Shown here: one piece after another, positions 10,133 to 22,733 of the stretch
How the letters are laid out: every line of letters starts with the position of its first letter
Position numbering within the stretch: the stretch's first letter is position 1
Assembly: GCA_022478985.1 (NCBI GenBank)
Contig: JAKSZP010017335.1
Coordinates: forward strand, 1-64,000
Direction: 5' to 3'
Origin: Massospora cicadina
Lineage: Eukaryota > Entomophthoromycota > Entomophthoromycetes > Entomophthorales > Entomophthoraceae
Length of the DNA: 64,000 bases
Made by a program: the position numbers and the translations under genes
Notes under the pieces: model-generated
The model's input: the letters and a program-made list of their open reading frames with translations, nothing else
Told to the model about the DNA's origin: nothing
Databases searched by the model: none

Positions 10133-11150
10133 TTATTTTTCTTTTCTTTTTTTGGTATTAATATTCTTTAAGGTACAGATGAAGGAACTTAGCGTGTACT
10201 TGATTACAACCCAGATGCCTTGATCCTTAATGGTATATACTTCTTCAGACGATATCTCCAAAATAAAAAATGGATCTTTCCAAAAGTGAAGCCAGCTTAT
10301 GCGCGCAGCCTGTGTTATGAGTGTCACAATATACTACTAAGTCTCCTTCCTTGAGCTTAGTCACTGTAGCTCATTTAGCGTCATCATAGCTCTTCTGACT
10401 AGTTTTTGACTAATCACAATTTATAAGCTTCTAAATGCATCTTAATTAAGTTCTTTGCTAGTTGATCATCATAATTGATCTAATTGATTTAGTTGAAATG
10501 AGTAAAGAATATAAAAATGGAGGCAGAGTGGGCTGTTATCCATACAGAAGTTAAAACGGAGAGTGGCCCATGCTGTGGTGTGAAATATTGTATGCAAGTA
10601 CAGTAGCACAAATGGAAGTAGCCCATTATGAAGGCACCGTGGCTGCGCTTTACACAATATGCCAACTAGATAAAATTCACTCGCTCTACCCTACTGTTAG
10701 TCTCAGGATAGTACTGTGTTGACAACACTCCTTTGATAGACATCAATTCATTTAACCGTTGCACCATCTGGGCAGTAAAGTTCATGCCATTTTTCATCAT
10801 GATCTTCTGGGGCACCCGTTCTTATAAATAATATTATCCATAATAAACTTGTCATTATTTAGAGCCCTAACTTATTGAATTGCCTTTTCTTCCACCCATT
10901 TTGTCAGATGGTTGATAGCAACAATTATGTATTTGTTGCCTAGGCTAATCACAGGCAAAAGGACAACTATGTCAATTGACTTGGTATTATAGGCCCATTC
11001 AGGTTTGATCAAATGGATTTTACATCTGACTTCATAGGCTTTGCAATTTGGCATGAATGAAATTTATTGAGTATGTCCTGGATATCAAATCACATGGAAA
11101 CCCAATAGTAAATAGAACAGATTAATTCTGGGAATTTGGTTGTACCTCCA
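10133..11150 (-). pseudogene. GypA integrase
   Basis: The catalytic-core start is clear at 10872-11054: a tryptophan-proline-aspartate-like region, then GNKYIIVAINHLTKWVEEKA, the usual strand with VxxDHLTKWxEA in which the aspartate has become asparagine. The C-terminal part at 10133-10327 carries EVYTIKD and YTLSS, matching the GypB C-terminus (AYTILD, TQSS). The zinc-binding N-terminus near 11,050-11,150 is only partly visible. The second half of the core (about 10,330-10,870) is badly scrambled. Integrase would have inserted the cDNA; this copy is dead. Confidence 0.85.
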
Positions 11151-11379
11151 TGCCCAACAGCCTTGTGGGCTTGTGTAATAATCTCCATTTGGTCTAAAGG
11201 TTTTGGTGATATTCAACACTGCCCCTCAGGCTTAAGCTTGTATAAAAAACTCCATTCCCATACTGGCATTGGTTAATACTTTTTCAATTGCCTTTGGTAC
11301 TTCAGGTGGCTTGTACCCATATTTTCATGTAATCATTTTTTCATTTAGCTCATCGGCCAAACTGCTCATGACAGCTACA

Positions 11380-11735
11380 ATAGGAAGTCGCAATAGTCCA
11401 TCTGCATTTTGATGGGCTGCTCCAGCTCTATGAATAATTTCATAGTTGTATGCCTGTATTTTCAGAGACCAGTGGGCTAATCGCCCCTAAGGCTCATTGA
11501 AATTGTGAAGCCATTGTCATGAGCTGCGATCCATTACTACTAAATCTTGGTGCCGTGAATGTACACCCAAAATTGTTTACAAATGTAGATTACAGCTAAA
11601 CATCCTTGCTCAGTAACCGTATAATTATGCTCATGGTTATTCAGAGTCCTGATTCAAAAAGCAACTGGATGCTCCTCGCCATCATCCCCAATATGAGATA
11701 GCACACCCCCAATTGCAGTCAACAAGACATCAGTT
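11380..11735 (-). pseudogene. GypA RNase H
   Basis: Minus-strand translation gives AIGGVLSHI, then GEEHPVAF, then RTLNNHEHNYTVTEQG, then IYICKQFWVYIHGTKI. This is the standard Ty3/gypsy RNase H series (usually AxGAVLSQ, HPVAYxSRxLxxxExNYxxxExExLA, FRxYLxG). Stops break it and the final tryptophan block is degraded. It lies directly downstream of RT on the minus strand. Confidence 0.85.
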
Positions 11736-11999
11736 TTTATGATAAATGGCCTGCTAGAATTTGGATATCAGAGGACAGGCGCCATGCTCATTTTAGTTTT
11801 AAAGCCTCAAAGGCTTGTTGACACTCATCTGCCCAGCAAAAACAAACTCTTACTTTTACAATTTGGAATAGCGGCACAGAAATCCTTAAAAACCCTTCTA
11901 CAAATCTTTAATAGTATCCTAACATGCCTAAAAATACTTGATCATCCCTAATACTCATAAAGCTTGCATTTTTTTAATCGCCTGTAACTTTTGAGATTG

Positions 12000-12640
12000 A
12001 GGCCGCAAGCTTTTGAAATCAATTATGAACCTGAGGTATTCCGATTGTTCTTTAAAGAATTGACATTTTCTAGGACTTATCTTCAGATTGGCCTTCAACA
12101 GCCATTTGACACACTTGTTCAAGGTGCTACATATGTTTAGAATATTCGTGGAAATACACTAATATCATCAAGGTACACCAGTATGCAGGATAATTTTAGA
12201 TCCACCAAGATTGTGTCCATTGGGCACTAAAAGGTTTCTGGCGGATTACACAGCTTTGTGGCATGCGTGTCATTTGAAATAGCCCTTGAGCAGCAATCAT
12301 CGCGCACTTCTCCTGCACCTCTTGAGGTAGTTCATTTTGCCAATATCCTGAGATAAGGTCCATTGCGGTAAAATACTTCACCCCTCCCAGACGGTTAAGA
12401 GCATCATCAATTTTGGACAGCAGATATAAATCCTTTTTTGAGATGGCATTAAGGCGTCAATAATCAATCACAACTTTATTGTTGCCATCTTTTTCTTTAC
12501 AGTTAAAACTCAGCTAGCCCATGGGCTTTTAGAGGGCATGATCATTCCACTTTTCAGCAATTTCTCTACCTCTTCTCCATCAATTTTATTGCTATCCCTG
12601 GGGTGTCAGATTAGCCTCATTCTAATAAGCACATGGTCCC
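12000..12640 (-). pseudogene. GypA reverse transcriptase
   Basis: Order on the minus strand: KDGNNKVVIDY and RLNAISKKDLY (fingers), LGGVKYFTAMDLISGYWQ (palm, first aspartate intact, about 12,350-12,381), MIAAQGLFQMTRMP, then the catalytic box YLDD, intact at 12,164-12,175. Stops and frameshifts interrupt the domain, and the stretch between the RMP motif and YLDD has lost its usual NAPATFQ reading. It copies element RNA into DNA in the family. Confidence 0.9.
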
Positions 12641-13249
12641 TGGTGTTAACAAAATGCTGTACTCCTTTTGCACAACTTAAATCTTGGTCATCGTTGGCAA
12701 AAATTTCGTAGTATCATTCATACAACTTTAGTGCTTCATTGTCCTGTCATTTTGATAATCAAATAAACAATTTTCAAGGAATTACAGTATGTGCCCCAAG
12801 GCTTTCATTTGGTAAACCAAACTCGGATAAATTACCAAATTTGACAGCTGTGTTTAGCTTTTATCTCAGAAACAGATGCCTAAATGTGACTACTTGATAT
12901 TTCTTGACATTGTTACTTTGGCTGGTCAAATTTGCTAATAGGACATCAATTTCCCCATGCCCTGGTATAAGTTTTTAGGCACTACACTAGGTTCCATCTG
13001 AGAATGATTTTAGGGGATACAACATCCCCATTTTTCCTTCTGGAATATCCAGCATGGTCCCAGTCCTCATAACCATTTGATGGCCTGAAGCTATTGTTAC
13101 ATCCTTAGTAACCCATAGAAACATTCCTCAATTTTTTTTATGGCAGTTGGAATATGGCTTTTATTTCCCCGCTAAAGAAATCCTACTGGTATTATCCCAT
13201 TGGCATAAGCTATACTGATAAAGTTTTTGTGACGGCTAATGGGCTTCAT

Positions 13250-13620
13250 ATTGTCATGAGAGTAGTTAGTTGGAAGTGATTAGCCCAATATCATCAATAT
13301 GTTTTCTTTAAAATCGCATGAGATCCCATAGGTCCTTAGAGAACTATTTACAATTAATATGTCATAATTAGCAGTTGGAAGAAGTATTGCAGGTGCAGCT
13401 ACTACCAAAGCTCCAAATCGCAGTGGTAAGGTGCTGTAAACTCCTTAGCTCTTAGTTCTGTTGAGGCCCGTGGTCCCATATTCCTGATGGTGGTCAATGT
13501 CTGGAGTGATTTTCAATTTCTTTGCCAACTTCGTGGAGACAATGTTTACAGGTTCTCAGCTATCAACAATAATTACAACTTTGATCTTGTTGACCAGAAT
13601 GTCCACGTAAGTGCACTCAG
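13250..13620 (-). pseudogene. GypA aspartic protease
   Basis: Minus strand: VVIIVDS followed by a stop in place of the glycine of the DSG/DTG active site, then EPVNIVSTKLAKKLKI, then TTGLN, then GVYSTLPLRFGALVVAAPAI, NYDILI and RTYG. The same downstream block occurs in GypB and GypD. The protease would release Gag and Pol proteins from the polyprotein. Confidence 0.8.
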
Positions 13621-14019
13621 AGTAGTAAAAATCAATAGGGTTTACTAAGTAAATATGGGAAGAATCCAAATAGTAAGAGTTTGCTTCGGAGTATTTCCAA
13701 TACTGGGACATTCATTAATGAATGTGTCAATTGGCATAGCTATATTCACCCCTTTCAAGCTTGGGGTATCTCATGCATTGCTTGCCCCTTTGGCTGGAAT
13801 ATTCTCAAGTATTTGTTGCACACTCGGTTAGTGACTACTTTAGAGGCTTCCAGTATGACAACCTTACTCTGAGAGCAAGTTTTGCATGTATGTTAGTAGA
13901 ATCTTCATTCAATACTAAAATAGAATTCAGTTTAAGTGTTAATTGAGGCCCTGTGGCCTGCGTTTTCTTGTTGGTCAGGTGAGATTGGTGTTTTTGGCAT
14001 AATAGAGCATCTCGCATCT

Positions 14020-15717
14020 ATTGTGCTTGTTCTTTTCCCTCCTCCTGCATGCTATATGGAAGTACTACATTGATATTACGCTGACAGCATCAGGAAGCAA
14101 AGTGTCCTTTATGATTTAAGTTATAGCAAGTAACTTCATTCGTTGGCTGTGGGGCCCTTGCATTTGAGGCTTGCTCAGTTTTCAGAGGTGGATCACTGTC
14201 AGTCTTCTTATTGTTTTTTTGGGTGTTCCAGCTGAGGCAGCAGGTCCTTTTCTGTACCCTGTATTAGGAGGGCCATAATTTTTGTGAACATCTGTTTAAA
14301 CATCTTACCAATTAGGGTGTTGCAAAGTTTTTCACAAAAGTAGGCAATAAAGTGTTTGACGAATTTCAGTAAGGTTGTATTTCATGTTGTAGTGCAATCT
14401 TAGCGTCAAAATTGATCATACCATTTTCACCTAGGAGAACTTGAGCTTCACAATAGAATCAATCCACAAATTTGTCAATCGCTTCATCTTTCTTACAGTG
14501 GATGTTCATAAACTTAGAGCTTTTTAGAAATTCGTTCTGTAAGTCCAAATTCATGAAGAACAGCCTCTTTGACTTCGGCATAGGTAGGGTTTTCATCAAT
14601 GTGAGGCATAATTGACTCAATGCACCTCTCATCCAAGCTTTTGATCATAGTGGCCGCTTTGTTACAGTCATTAGCCCCATACAAGGCATATCAAAGTGTT
14701 TGACAAATGTGATTATACTTCCATTCTTGTCAAAAGCAAGTAGGTTCTCTGGTTGTAAGTGTCATTTATCCATTTCATGGTTATAACAATTACTTCTTTG
14801 TTGGCTTGAGCCAGGCCTACTAGGGTGCTGAGGCACTATATCACAGTTTGAGGTGTTGGGATTGGCTAAAGAAACCATATTGCTAGGCATTTGTCAATGT
14901 GGCCCAGCGTCCATTTCAGTAGCTACTTCCAAAGCTTCATCCTCAAAATATTTGGAAGACTTTTCATTCAAGTGGTTTGTAGCGCACTAGCAACACCCAT
15001 CATCCAAAGCTCAGATTTGATCATTGATTTCGTTTTCCCACTTGACATGATTTCCATTTTTAACTTTAATTTTGTAATTTCCTCATTTAAGATAGTAGTT
15101 TTTAGTTACAAGGTGGAAAACACTTGTCTTTTTACTTAATTGTTTTCTTGCACTGGTTTACTACTTCATGAAAAATATTGTTTGTCTTAAAAAAAGTGGT
15201 AACATCATCATTAAGTTTATTGATCTGTCAATTAAGACAATCAATAAAGTCTTGAATTTTTCATTCTCTGCCCTTTTGCTTTCAATTTTGTGTGCTATTA
15301 GTTAATTTTTTTGGTGTATTCATCCTTAATCTGCGAAATATGGGCACTCAGTTGTCGATACTGGTCACAAAATTCATCATTATGGCTTAATTGCGCCTCT
15401 TGGGCTTTGTTATTAAGCCTCATGAACTCCAAAGCATCAATAGAAGTCTGAGTGATATTTCTAACCCAAGATTAGGTAACTCCTCTTTCCTCCAAGAAGT
15501 TGTCAAAGATGGGATGCAATCTGTCATTTAGCTCTTGTGCTAATTCTGCTACCTGGTCATTAGCCCAAGTGGCTAGATTATAATTCACCTCCAAAGTAGA
15601 ACAGACCTCAGAAAAGTTGGCTTCTAATTTCTCATTCATGATTTGGTCTTCTTGGATGGAGTTTTGTGAGAGGTTTACCAACTTGGTAAGGGCCATATAA
15701 TGGCAGGCAATTGTCAT
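14020..15717 (-). pseudogene. GypA Gag, with zinc knuckle and N-terminal coiled coil
   Basis: The N-terminal part (15472-15717) is an 81-codon open frame, acidic and helical with heptad-like leucines (KLEANFSEV, DQVAELAQEL). The C-terminal end has a zinc knuckle near 14,080-14,130 reading CYNxxNHKGHFAS and a stop before the last cysteine; the second cysteine has become leucine. The central Gag between them is readable only in short pieces. Position next to the 5' LTR and PBS supports the call. Confidence 0.7.
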
Positions 15718-16105
15718 CTGAAAATTTCTGGAGGTGGGGTGTATAAATTCAATTAAGTATTGGGCAACTTTCTCTATGCTAATTAAATTGTTCAGATTTG
15801 AGATTCACTCAATTGATGATGATCTAGATATCTCATCCACAACAAATCTTGCTGTCATTGGTGATAAAAAGGATTGCTACTGCTATCCGTGGGCCTTTGT
15901 CCCATTTGATACCCTCTTAACAAATGATGTTCAAGTCAATTCCAGCTTTTCAGGTGTAATGGGTTCGTTAGGGTTGGTAATAATAGTTAAATCATTCCAA
16001 AAAATCTGGGACACAGACATTTCAGTATTATATTGGGCCCAGTAAAAATTCTGAATAAATTTTTGGGATTGATCCCCTGTTTGGCGTGGTCACCATCAGT
16101 GGTCC

Positions 16106-16120
16106 CAGCCATAAGCGCCA
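16106..16120 (-). other. GypA primer-binding site
   Basis: On the minus strand TGGCGCTTATGGCTG lies 2 nt inside the 5' LTR. It begins with TGG, the complement of a tRNA CCA end. The matching tRNA cannot be named from the window. Confidence 0.65.
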
Positions 16121-16122
16121 CA

Positions 16123-17003
16123 TGTTGAAGTTTTTGGCCTACTTTGGATGGCTAGTTCTTCTTCTATGGTAAGTTAGAGCTTTTATGTTTATTGTAGGGC
16201 GACAATAGACCAGATGGTAATAATTAAGATATTAATTCATTGGAAATGAAACTTTAAAACTGTATTCCTCTGTCATTATTTGGACAAGTACTCACTTACC
16301 TGATCTTTCTGATTCCAAGTAAATGACAACTTAATACAGAGTAAAAGTATATAATACCAAAATTCTGTAAACTAAACTATGAAAATGTAAAAATACTTTA
16401 TTGTACTTTATTATTATCAGCTTGGAGATAATTTATAGGGTTCAATGTTTGCCACAACTTACCCATGACGCCTCATTTTCAATGGCATTTGTCCAGAGAA
16501 AAAAATAATAAGTTTATCTGAGGGTCTACAGTCCTTTTAATTTGGGGGCATCTCGCGCAGCCTCAGAATTTGGTGTCAGACTTATGATTCTCAAGACAGC
16601 ATTACAGTTTCATCTGCAAATAGATGAACCAATGCTCCTCTCAAGCAATTGGCAGCACTTACTAAGGCAAATTTATCGCTAATTAGTAATTAATTTGATT
16701 GAAAATCCGATTGACATTAAAAATCTAGCTTTGACATAGACCCACAAAGCACATTTACTTAAGTCACTAAGTCAACTATTATTATTAAGTTTGACCAATA
16801 GACAAGCCTTCAGCCCTGTGTCTTCATAGACAAATATTATTAAGTGGAATCACTAGGCCGCAGACCCCAAGCTTTGCATAAGCATAGGATATTGCTGATC
16901 CATAATCACTGATATCAAATATGATCCATAAGAAATTAAGCATGCTAAGATTATTATGTCCCTATTGAATATCTGACAAATAGGTCCATTCAACTACTTA
17001 ACA
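16123..17003 (-). repeat. GypA 5' LTR
   Basis: 881 bp, TGTTGAAG to TACTTAACA in plus orientation. Partner of 7917-8790. Confidence 0.9.
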
Positions 17004-17130
17004 ACCATGTCCGCTAGTAGTAATAAATCTATTATTTTTTGTGAGGCATAAAAGCAAAGTAATGGTTCATCACAGTTTGATTAATATCCAATCCCAAGTA
17101 CCCTAATAGTGCTAAACTGATTCAAAAAAT
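17004..17130 (-). pseudogene. Ty1/copia-like RT remnant, upstream part
   Basis: The minus strand reads YLGLDIN and, in a second frame, IIDLLLLADM, resembling the copia FLGxxI and YxxDLLxxxxM blocks. It abuts the outer edge of the GypA 5' LTR. With GypA removed and one copy of the 5-bp flank kept, the frame runs into the copia-like sequence at 7916 and below. The sequence further upstream (17,130-17,460) is not convincing RT, so the call is tentative. Confidence 0.35.
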
Positions 17131-20100
17131 TGCATTAATTATCTTGCACGACGGCTATTTTACAATCAAACATACTTATCTCGGTAATAAATTCCTTGCT
17201 CTAGCGCAGCCATAAATGCGTTGTCAACAGCATTTTTAACTTTTATCCTTGAACATTTGAATCGTTTCATTTTATATGCATTTTTAATTAAGGTTCAAAT
17301 ACACAAGACTAAGGTTATTGCTTCTATGACTTTTAGGAAAATTAGTGCAAAATTTATTAAAACCCCTAAGTGTATCATTTACCACTTATTTTGACCAAAT
17401 GAGAACAATGGAATAGAAAATGTATTGAAGGGGCTTTAATTTTGAAAGGATGATCTGGTATTGAACAAGTAGCTTTTTATTAAGCCTTAATTGACAAAGT
17501 GCTGAATACCGTGAGTCACTAATCCACTGTCAGTGTACAGAGAATCAGGTATGTTTCTTTTATTAATACTATATGTCCATGATGTAACACTAGGTTTTCA
17601 GTCCTTTTTACAAGTTTTTGTCATAATACAAGATACTTTTAAGTGCAAACCACTCTATGCAGTGAAAACCTGACATCAAAGAGCCATTTTAGACATTTTT
17701 CTCTCACTACATGGTACAATTTTTGCAGCCATATACACCGGCATAATTATAAAAAATTATTTAAAAAGAGTTGGTGAGATAAAATGAAGTGAAATATGAT
17801 GCTGAAGCAGCTGACCTAAGGCTCAGCATTCCTATGACCCAACATTTGTCAAATTAGCAATTAAAGAACAGCCATATTGACCAACTCTTCAATAAATAGT
17901 TAAATCATAATTGCAAAGTCAACAAATTATGAAAAACAGTGTTGACCAAAATAGCCACCTTGACAGTCTTAAGCAGCACTAGAGAGAGAAGTTCTCTATG
18001 ACACTGACTTCTACAGGGACATCCACTCCATGCTTCCCTAATCCACTCTCTAAACAAGATATATAATTCTGGAATTTCCGCTTCTTGAATTTCCATCAGA
18101 TACATAAGCTGGTGAAGCAAAGGTTCTTGTTGGAGCACTACCAATTTTTTAGTCTATCTACCCAGACTTTCACAAAAATCGAGATAGGTATTATAATACA
18201 ACTCAGTTCATGCTAATAATTAACAGCCAAATAGCTTTAGGACACTAAATAACTATTTATCTTTGTCAGCAGCCAAAAGAGATGAAGCCCTATTTGCGCA
18301 TCGCTTTTTTAAAGTTCTATTTCTTTATCATTACTTCAGGTATTTCCAGCACTACTGATCTTCCGGTGGTAACAACTAGCAATATCACTTTATCTACAAC
18401 TTGTGCTATCTTGGTACCAGCTGCTTATACTGCTTAGACAACCTCAACTCCTACCACACCAATAGCACAATGTAATTTTTTGTTTTTACTCCTCATCAAG
18501 AAAACCAGAGGAATGATCATACTCATTACAAGCTCCACACCCCCAGAATATGTGAATAGCAACTTCATTTTAATACAATGAGCCTAAGTTTTTTTTTTAA
18601 AATTTGGAATATCACAAAAACATTTCCCTGTATAAAATTAGCATAAGATGTCCTCAAAAACGCTAAACAGACAACTTTAAAGAATTCCCCTGACCCCAAA
18701 GATTAGAATTGGGTAATGCTAAAATGAAGTGAATTCAGCTTGTCTTTCTGCAATGCTAGAAATCTCTTTATACAAGAGTTTTGTGGAATGAAATGTATAA
18801 CTATCAAGAAGAGGTTCCTACCTCTCCTCCTTACAAGAATGATTACTTAGCAGCTTTTGCTTTTAAATTATACTCTAAAGCTCAATTGTTATATGGAGCA
18901 AAGGTGCCAACAACTTCTAACGCCTAAATTGACCTTCAACACGCATGAAATATATATATGGAACTATAATGGGTATGATTTCTGGTGCTTAAAATTGAGC
19001 ACAGAAAAAAGTGGCTGGTTATCTCAGCTACAGCGCCATCACTTTTGAGGCACCAAACCAAAGTCATCATGAGTCTTGAAGAATGCACAATAGACCTATC
19101 ACTCCAAAAATATCTGACCCAGCTTAATAGGCATTATTAGGATAAGTCCAGGATTTAATTAAATAATCAATTATATATGCAAAAAGAAGAACGAAGACAA
19201 GAAAGAGAAGAAGCAGAAAAAGACAGGATGAGACACGCAAACAAGAAAGGTTGGAGATCCTTTTACGAGTGCTAGGGCACTGTGATACCAGTTCCTGTTT
19301 TTGTTGCAAAGCCTAAGATTCATGCTGTAGAACACACAATTGATGATGTGTAAACTTTCTAGCTTAATGCACAGGTCCTTGACTCTATTTTAAAAATAAA
19401 GAAGGTTGCCAATTGTAAATAGACAATCAGCCAGTAAATCCTTATCCATAATTGATTCTAACTCTACTCAGTATCCTCTTACTAAATTACTGAGAAAATA
19501 GATTAGGATTATTGATCATCCAGACTTCACTAATAAAGACAAATATTCAGGAATAATTAGGGGCAAGCAATTTATAGTCTGCATTATCTATATTACACAA
19601 GGGGTTTATATAAGGAAGACAGCGCACAACCATTCGGTTAGAACCTTATCTATTACATCATTTTCTACCAATAATCTTACCATAAATAAATAAAATTAAC
19701 AATGGTATAATTCTTCAGTTGTACATCCAACTAGTTAACGCTCTTTAAAAATAAAAATACAACTTACTAAAAGATCAATTCCTATAATATCGCAATTCAT
19801 TTCTTTAAATGATTTCTATATAATACCACTTTAGATTAATGACCATACTCAGGTAATGGAACAAGTACCTACTTATGGTAGGCTGTTTCACCCAGACTAA
19901 ACTACTAGTTACTGACATAGCAAGCGCATTCAATGCTATATCAAAAAACACCCATAATAAATTGGCTTTTCAACTTTATTGATCAATATAGAGAATTTAT
20001 TTTTAGTTAACCAAATTCACTTGACATTGTCAAAGATCATCCCTAATAAATCATTTATATGAGATACTATTAGGACTTAGTCATTCTAATAACCTTTTAA

Positions 20101-21080
20101 ATAATTTATCAGATATAGCTCCAAATAAACAGTTTATTGAATATTGATTACTCCAGTATTTATTGCAATAATCCATCCACATTAATACAAGGCAGAATAA
20201 TTTAATAACTAGATAGTATGATTATAAAAATTTCTAACATGACAACTTGGGAAAGAAGGAGTGGAATATAGGAGAAATATCTTGCTTCCAGTGAACCTCT
20301 ACCAATCCTAAGTCTAATTTACAGTAGAATATTTACAATATAATAAGTATTTGCTTAGGGAAGACTTGGCCACCCCACAACCAGTTTTCCATACAATAAT
20401 TGCCATTGAGATAGTAGCTGTGCCCTTTTGACCATAAAAGAAATAGAAGGTGTTCTGAAGAGTAACTTAGAAGCAAAACTTTATGTTCAGCAATTAGAAC
20501 AAGAGCCTTCAGTCACCTTTTGTGACACCCTTAGTTAGACTGTGTCCACGTGGCCATACATGTTTGAGATTTGAAGAATCAAAACCGCGATTATGTATAT
20601 ACCCACATTATTGCTTAGGTCAAGCTTGCACTATAAGTGGCAAACTTACTTATTTTTCTGATACTAACTATCTGGGTGAAGCCAAATTATCCATAGTTAG
20701 TAAGTAATAAAAGTGTGGACGGTGGGCATTGAGCAATATTATGTTCACTAAGCTCATTAAGAAACTTATCCTAGCGTCCAGTATAAACATCATTAAAAGG
20801 TATATAGAGCCCTGGTCTAAGTTACCTATATTTTTATAAGCTTAATGTACGTTCCCACTGCATTATGACTCACCATTAGTATCAGCTCCTGCCTCTTTTT
20901 CAAAAAATTTTGACTCACTTATTGGGACCTCATTTTTGAATAATGTAAGGAGTTAAAGCAAATTTTATATAGAAAGCTTTAGTGATGCTTAAACAAAATC
21001 TTCCACTGTTTTAAAATTGGAAGGATGAGCCCTCAGAGCGAAAATCAGGGGTTTGTTAAACTCAATTCAAGGATGGCATC
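17131..21080. other. Decayed sequence, no identified gene
   Basis: About 4 kb with no recognised domain. Three points only: a plus-strand charged helix-like stretch near 19,170-19,250 (QKEERRQEREEAEKDRMR); a plus-strand 61-codon frame at 20,522-20,707 starting with a Cys/His cluster (CPRGHTC and later YPHYC), preceded in another frame by a glutamate-rich helix; and a plus-strand frame near 18,290-18,440 with a hydrophobic start and S/T-rich continuation. They may be gag or upstream parts of GypF, or a copia remnant, or chance. Confidence 0.3.
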
Positions 21081-21453
21081 GTGCAAATTAGTATTAACAG
21101 ATTTTGGATGTACCTATCATTTACCTACCCAGATTGAGGAATATAAAGGTATTTTGCTACGCAAAAACAGAGCCTTAACAATCCATTTGGTCATTAAATT
21201 ATAATGGAGACAATTTAAAATTTCCACAGGAATATATGGTGAGATATAGCCCATTTTGACAATCAAACCAGTGAAACGTTGCTGCTCCTGGTTATTCTCC
21301 TTGACAATGGCAAAATCGCAAGTACTTTTAGTTATTTGTTTCCATTTCCTTTTAATATAAGCAAAACCAATTTTTTACTTTTGTTATGACTTGCCATTTG
21401 AGGAAGTGCTAAGTATTTATAAATTTTTGAAAACTGGATGAATTTGAGATTGG
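21081..21453 (+). pseudogene. Possible protease region of GypF, left of GypC
   Basis: The plus strand reads CKLVLTDFGCTYHLPTQIEE, where DFG sits at the place of a retropepsin D(S/T)G, followed after about 60 residues by SLTMAKSQVLLVI, which loosely fits the later hydrophobic strand of retropepsins. It ends where the GypC 3' LTR starts. GypF, also on the plus strand, resumes with RT at 61.87 kb on the other side of GypC. This would be the gag-PR side of GypF. Weak motif match. Confidence 0.3.
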
Positions 21454-22184
21454 TGGCAACGAGCTAATTATAATCTTTGGTACTTGGACTCAGCTTGCCA
21501 ACCTTAGTTTACTAACATGTGAGGCCGTCTCACTATAGAAAAGGTCTACTCCACGTAGGTTAGTCACCATACAACCTTCTTTTAGATAATAATCATCCTC
21601 AGTAAGAAAATTTTCCTCTGAAGCTACTCATTGCAGCATTGGTATCTTTAGTAAGATGTTCTCTCCCATGGAATCTCTTTTTGACATTCTCTAAAATGTA
21701 CAATATCATCGGCCTCCAGGACTCAATTGAAACCAATTTAACTTTTCCCTTGGAAGTCCAGATAAAAGCCGCTATATAAAGTGTCCTGTTCAAACAGAGC
21801 AGACCTCAGAATGGTTAATGTATTCTGCTCAATTGCTAATCCTAGAATAGATACTGGCAATTAGTTCATTTAAACCGCTATAAATGAAAATAAAAAGTAT
21901 AAAACTGAGATTCAGTGGAAAGTTTACTATTAATGTAAAAAGTTAATAAATTTTAAAAATTCTAGTTAGTTAAAAACACGAATGATAGATTTGAAATAAG
22001 ATATGTTTTGGGTAGTGATATTAGAATTTCAAGAACTCATTATTAAGGTAATATATAACTGCCATTTAAGATGCTTAGTCTATTTGGCTTAATATTTATA
22101 TCTACAAGATTTTTCTAATATGTGATTACCCCAGAACTTGATGCCCAGGGGTCCTTTCTTCTGCCCTACTTCTGGGTTGGGGTG
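21454..22184 (-). repeat. GypC 3' LTR, first part
   Basis: Begins TGGCAACGAGC, aligned with TGTAACGAGC at 60,524. Shares blocks such as CTACTCCAC and AGATAATAATCATCC with the other LTR and ends in the GGGTG target site of GypB. Confidence 0.75.
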
Positions 22185-22733
22185 TGTAATTTACTGGGTG
22201 GTATCTTTGAGATCCACTTTAAGGGTTGCACAGGTCAAACCCACTGAGCAACGGGCAGACAATGTGAGGATCGTCAGTCTTTTGAACATACTAAAAATAT
22301 AGGAAAATAGGAGCCATCACCTCAATAACACTTTTATTTATTTTTATATATACAGAGACTCTTTACTGTTACGCTCTCTCTACTACTAACTAACTACTCT
22401 TTTCAATCGCCCATCTCACCTAATACCAACGACTTTGGATGATCATGCTCTCATAGCTTAGGCTATTCTAATCCGCTGATTCTCCTTGGTTTTGGCTTGT
22501 TATTCTTCATCTTTACATTGTCTTTTATCTGAGGCAATCTAATTTGTATTTGTCTAATGTGACATTACCTTATCGCCTTATTTGGAGATGATCCAATCAC
22601 AACCCATTAAGACCCAATATCACCTCATCTTGAGGCACTTTAATAATTGTAACTAATAACATGGTTGACAGATTTTTCCAAATCTGCCATAGCTATTTCA
22701 GGCTTATTGTCCTGTCATATTGGAATCATGACA
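22185..22733 (-). repeat. GypB 3' LTR
   Basis: Starts TGTAATTTACTGGG and ends ATCATGACA. Aligns end to end with 28,157-28,706. The inner neighbour on the minus strand is the purine-rich GTGAGGGTAA (22734-22743), the PPT. Confidence 0.95.

Larger units (their letters stand above)
7917..17003 (-). mobile_element. GypA: structurally complete, inactivated Ty3/gypsy LTR retrotransposon
   Basis: About 9.1 kb on the minus strand. It has paired LTRs (7917-8790 and 16123-17003), a PPT next to the 3' LTR and a PBS next to the 5' LTR. Between them the order on the minus strand is gag, protease, RT, RNase H, integrase, the Ty3/gypsy order. Every domain has stops or frameshifts. The flanking 5-mers GTCAT (7912-7916) and ACCAT (17004-17008) differ by two transitions and may be the target duplication. 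The left LTR-proximal 1.3 kb (8800-10,130) is not explained by pol. Confidence 0.9.
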
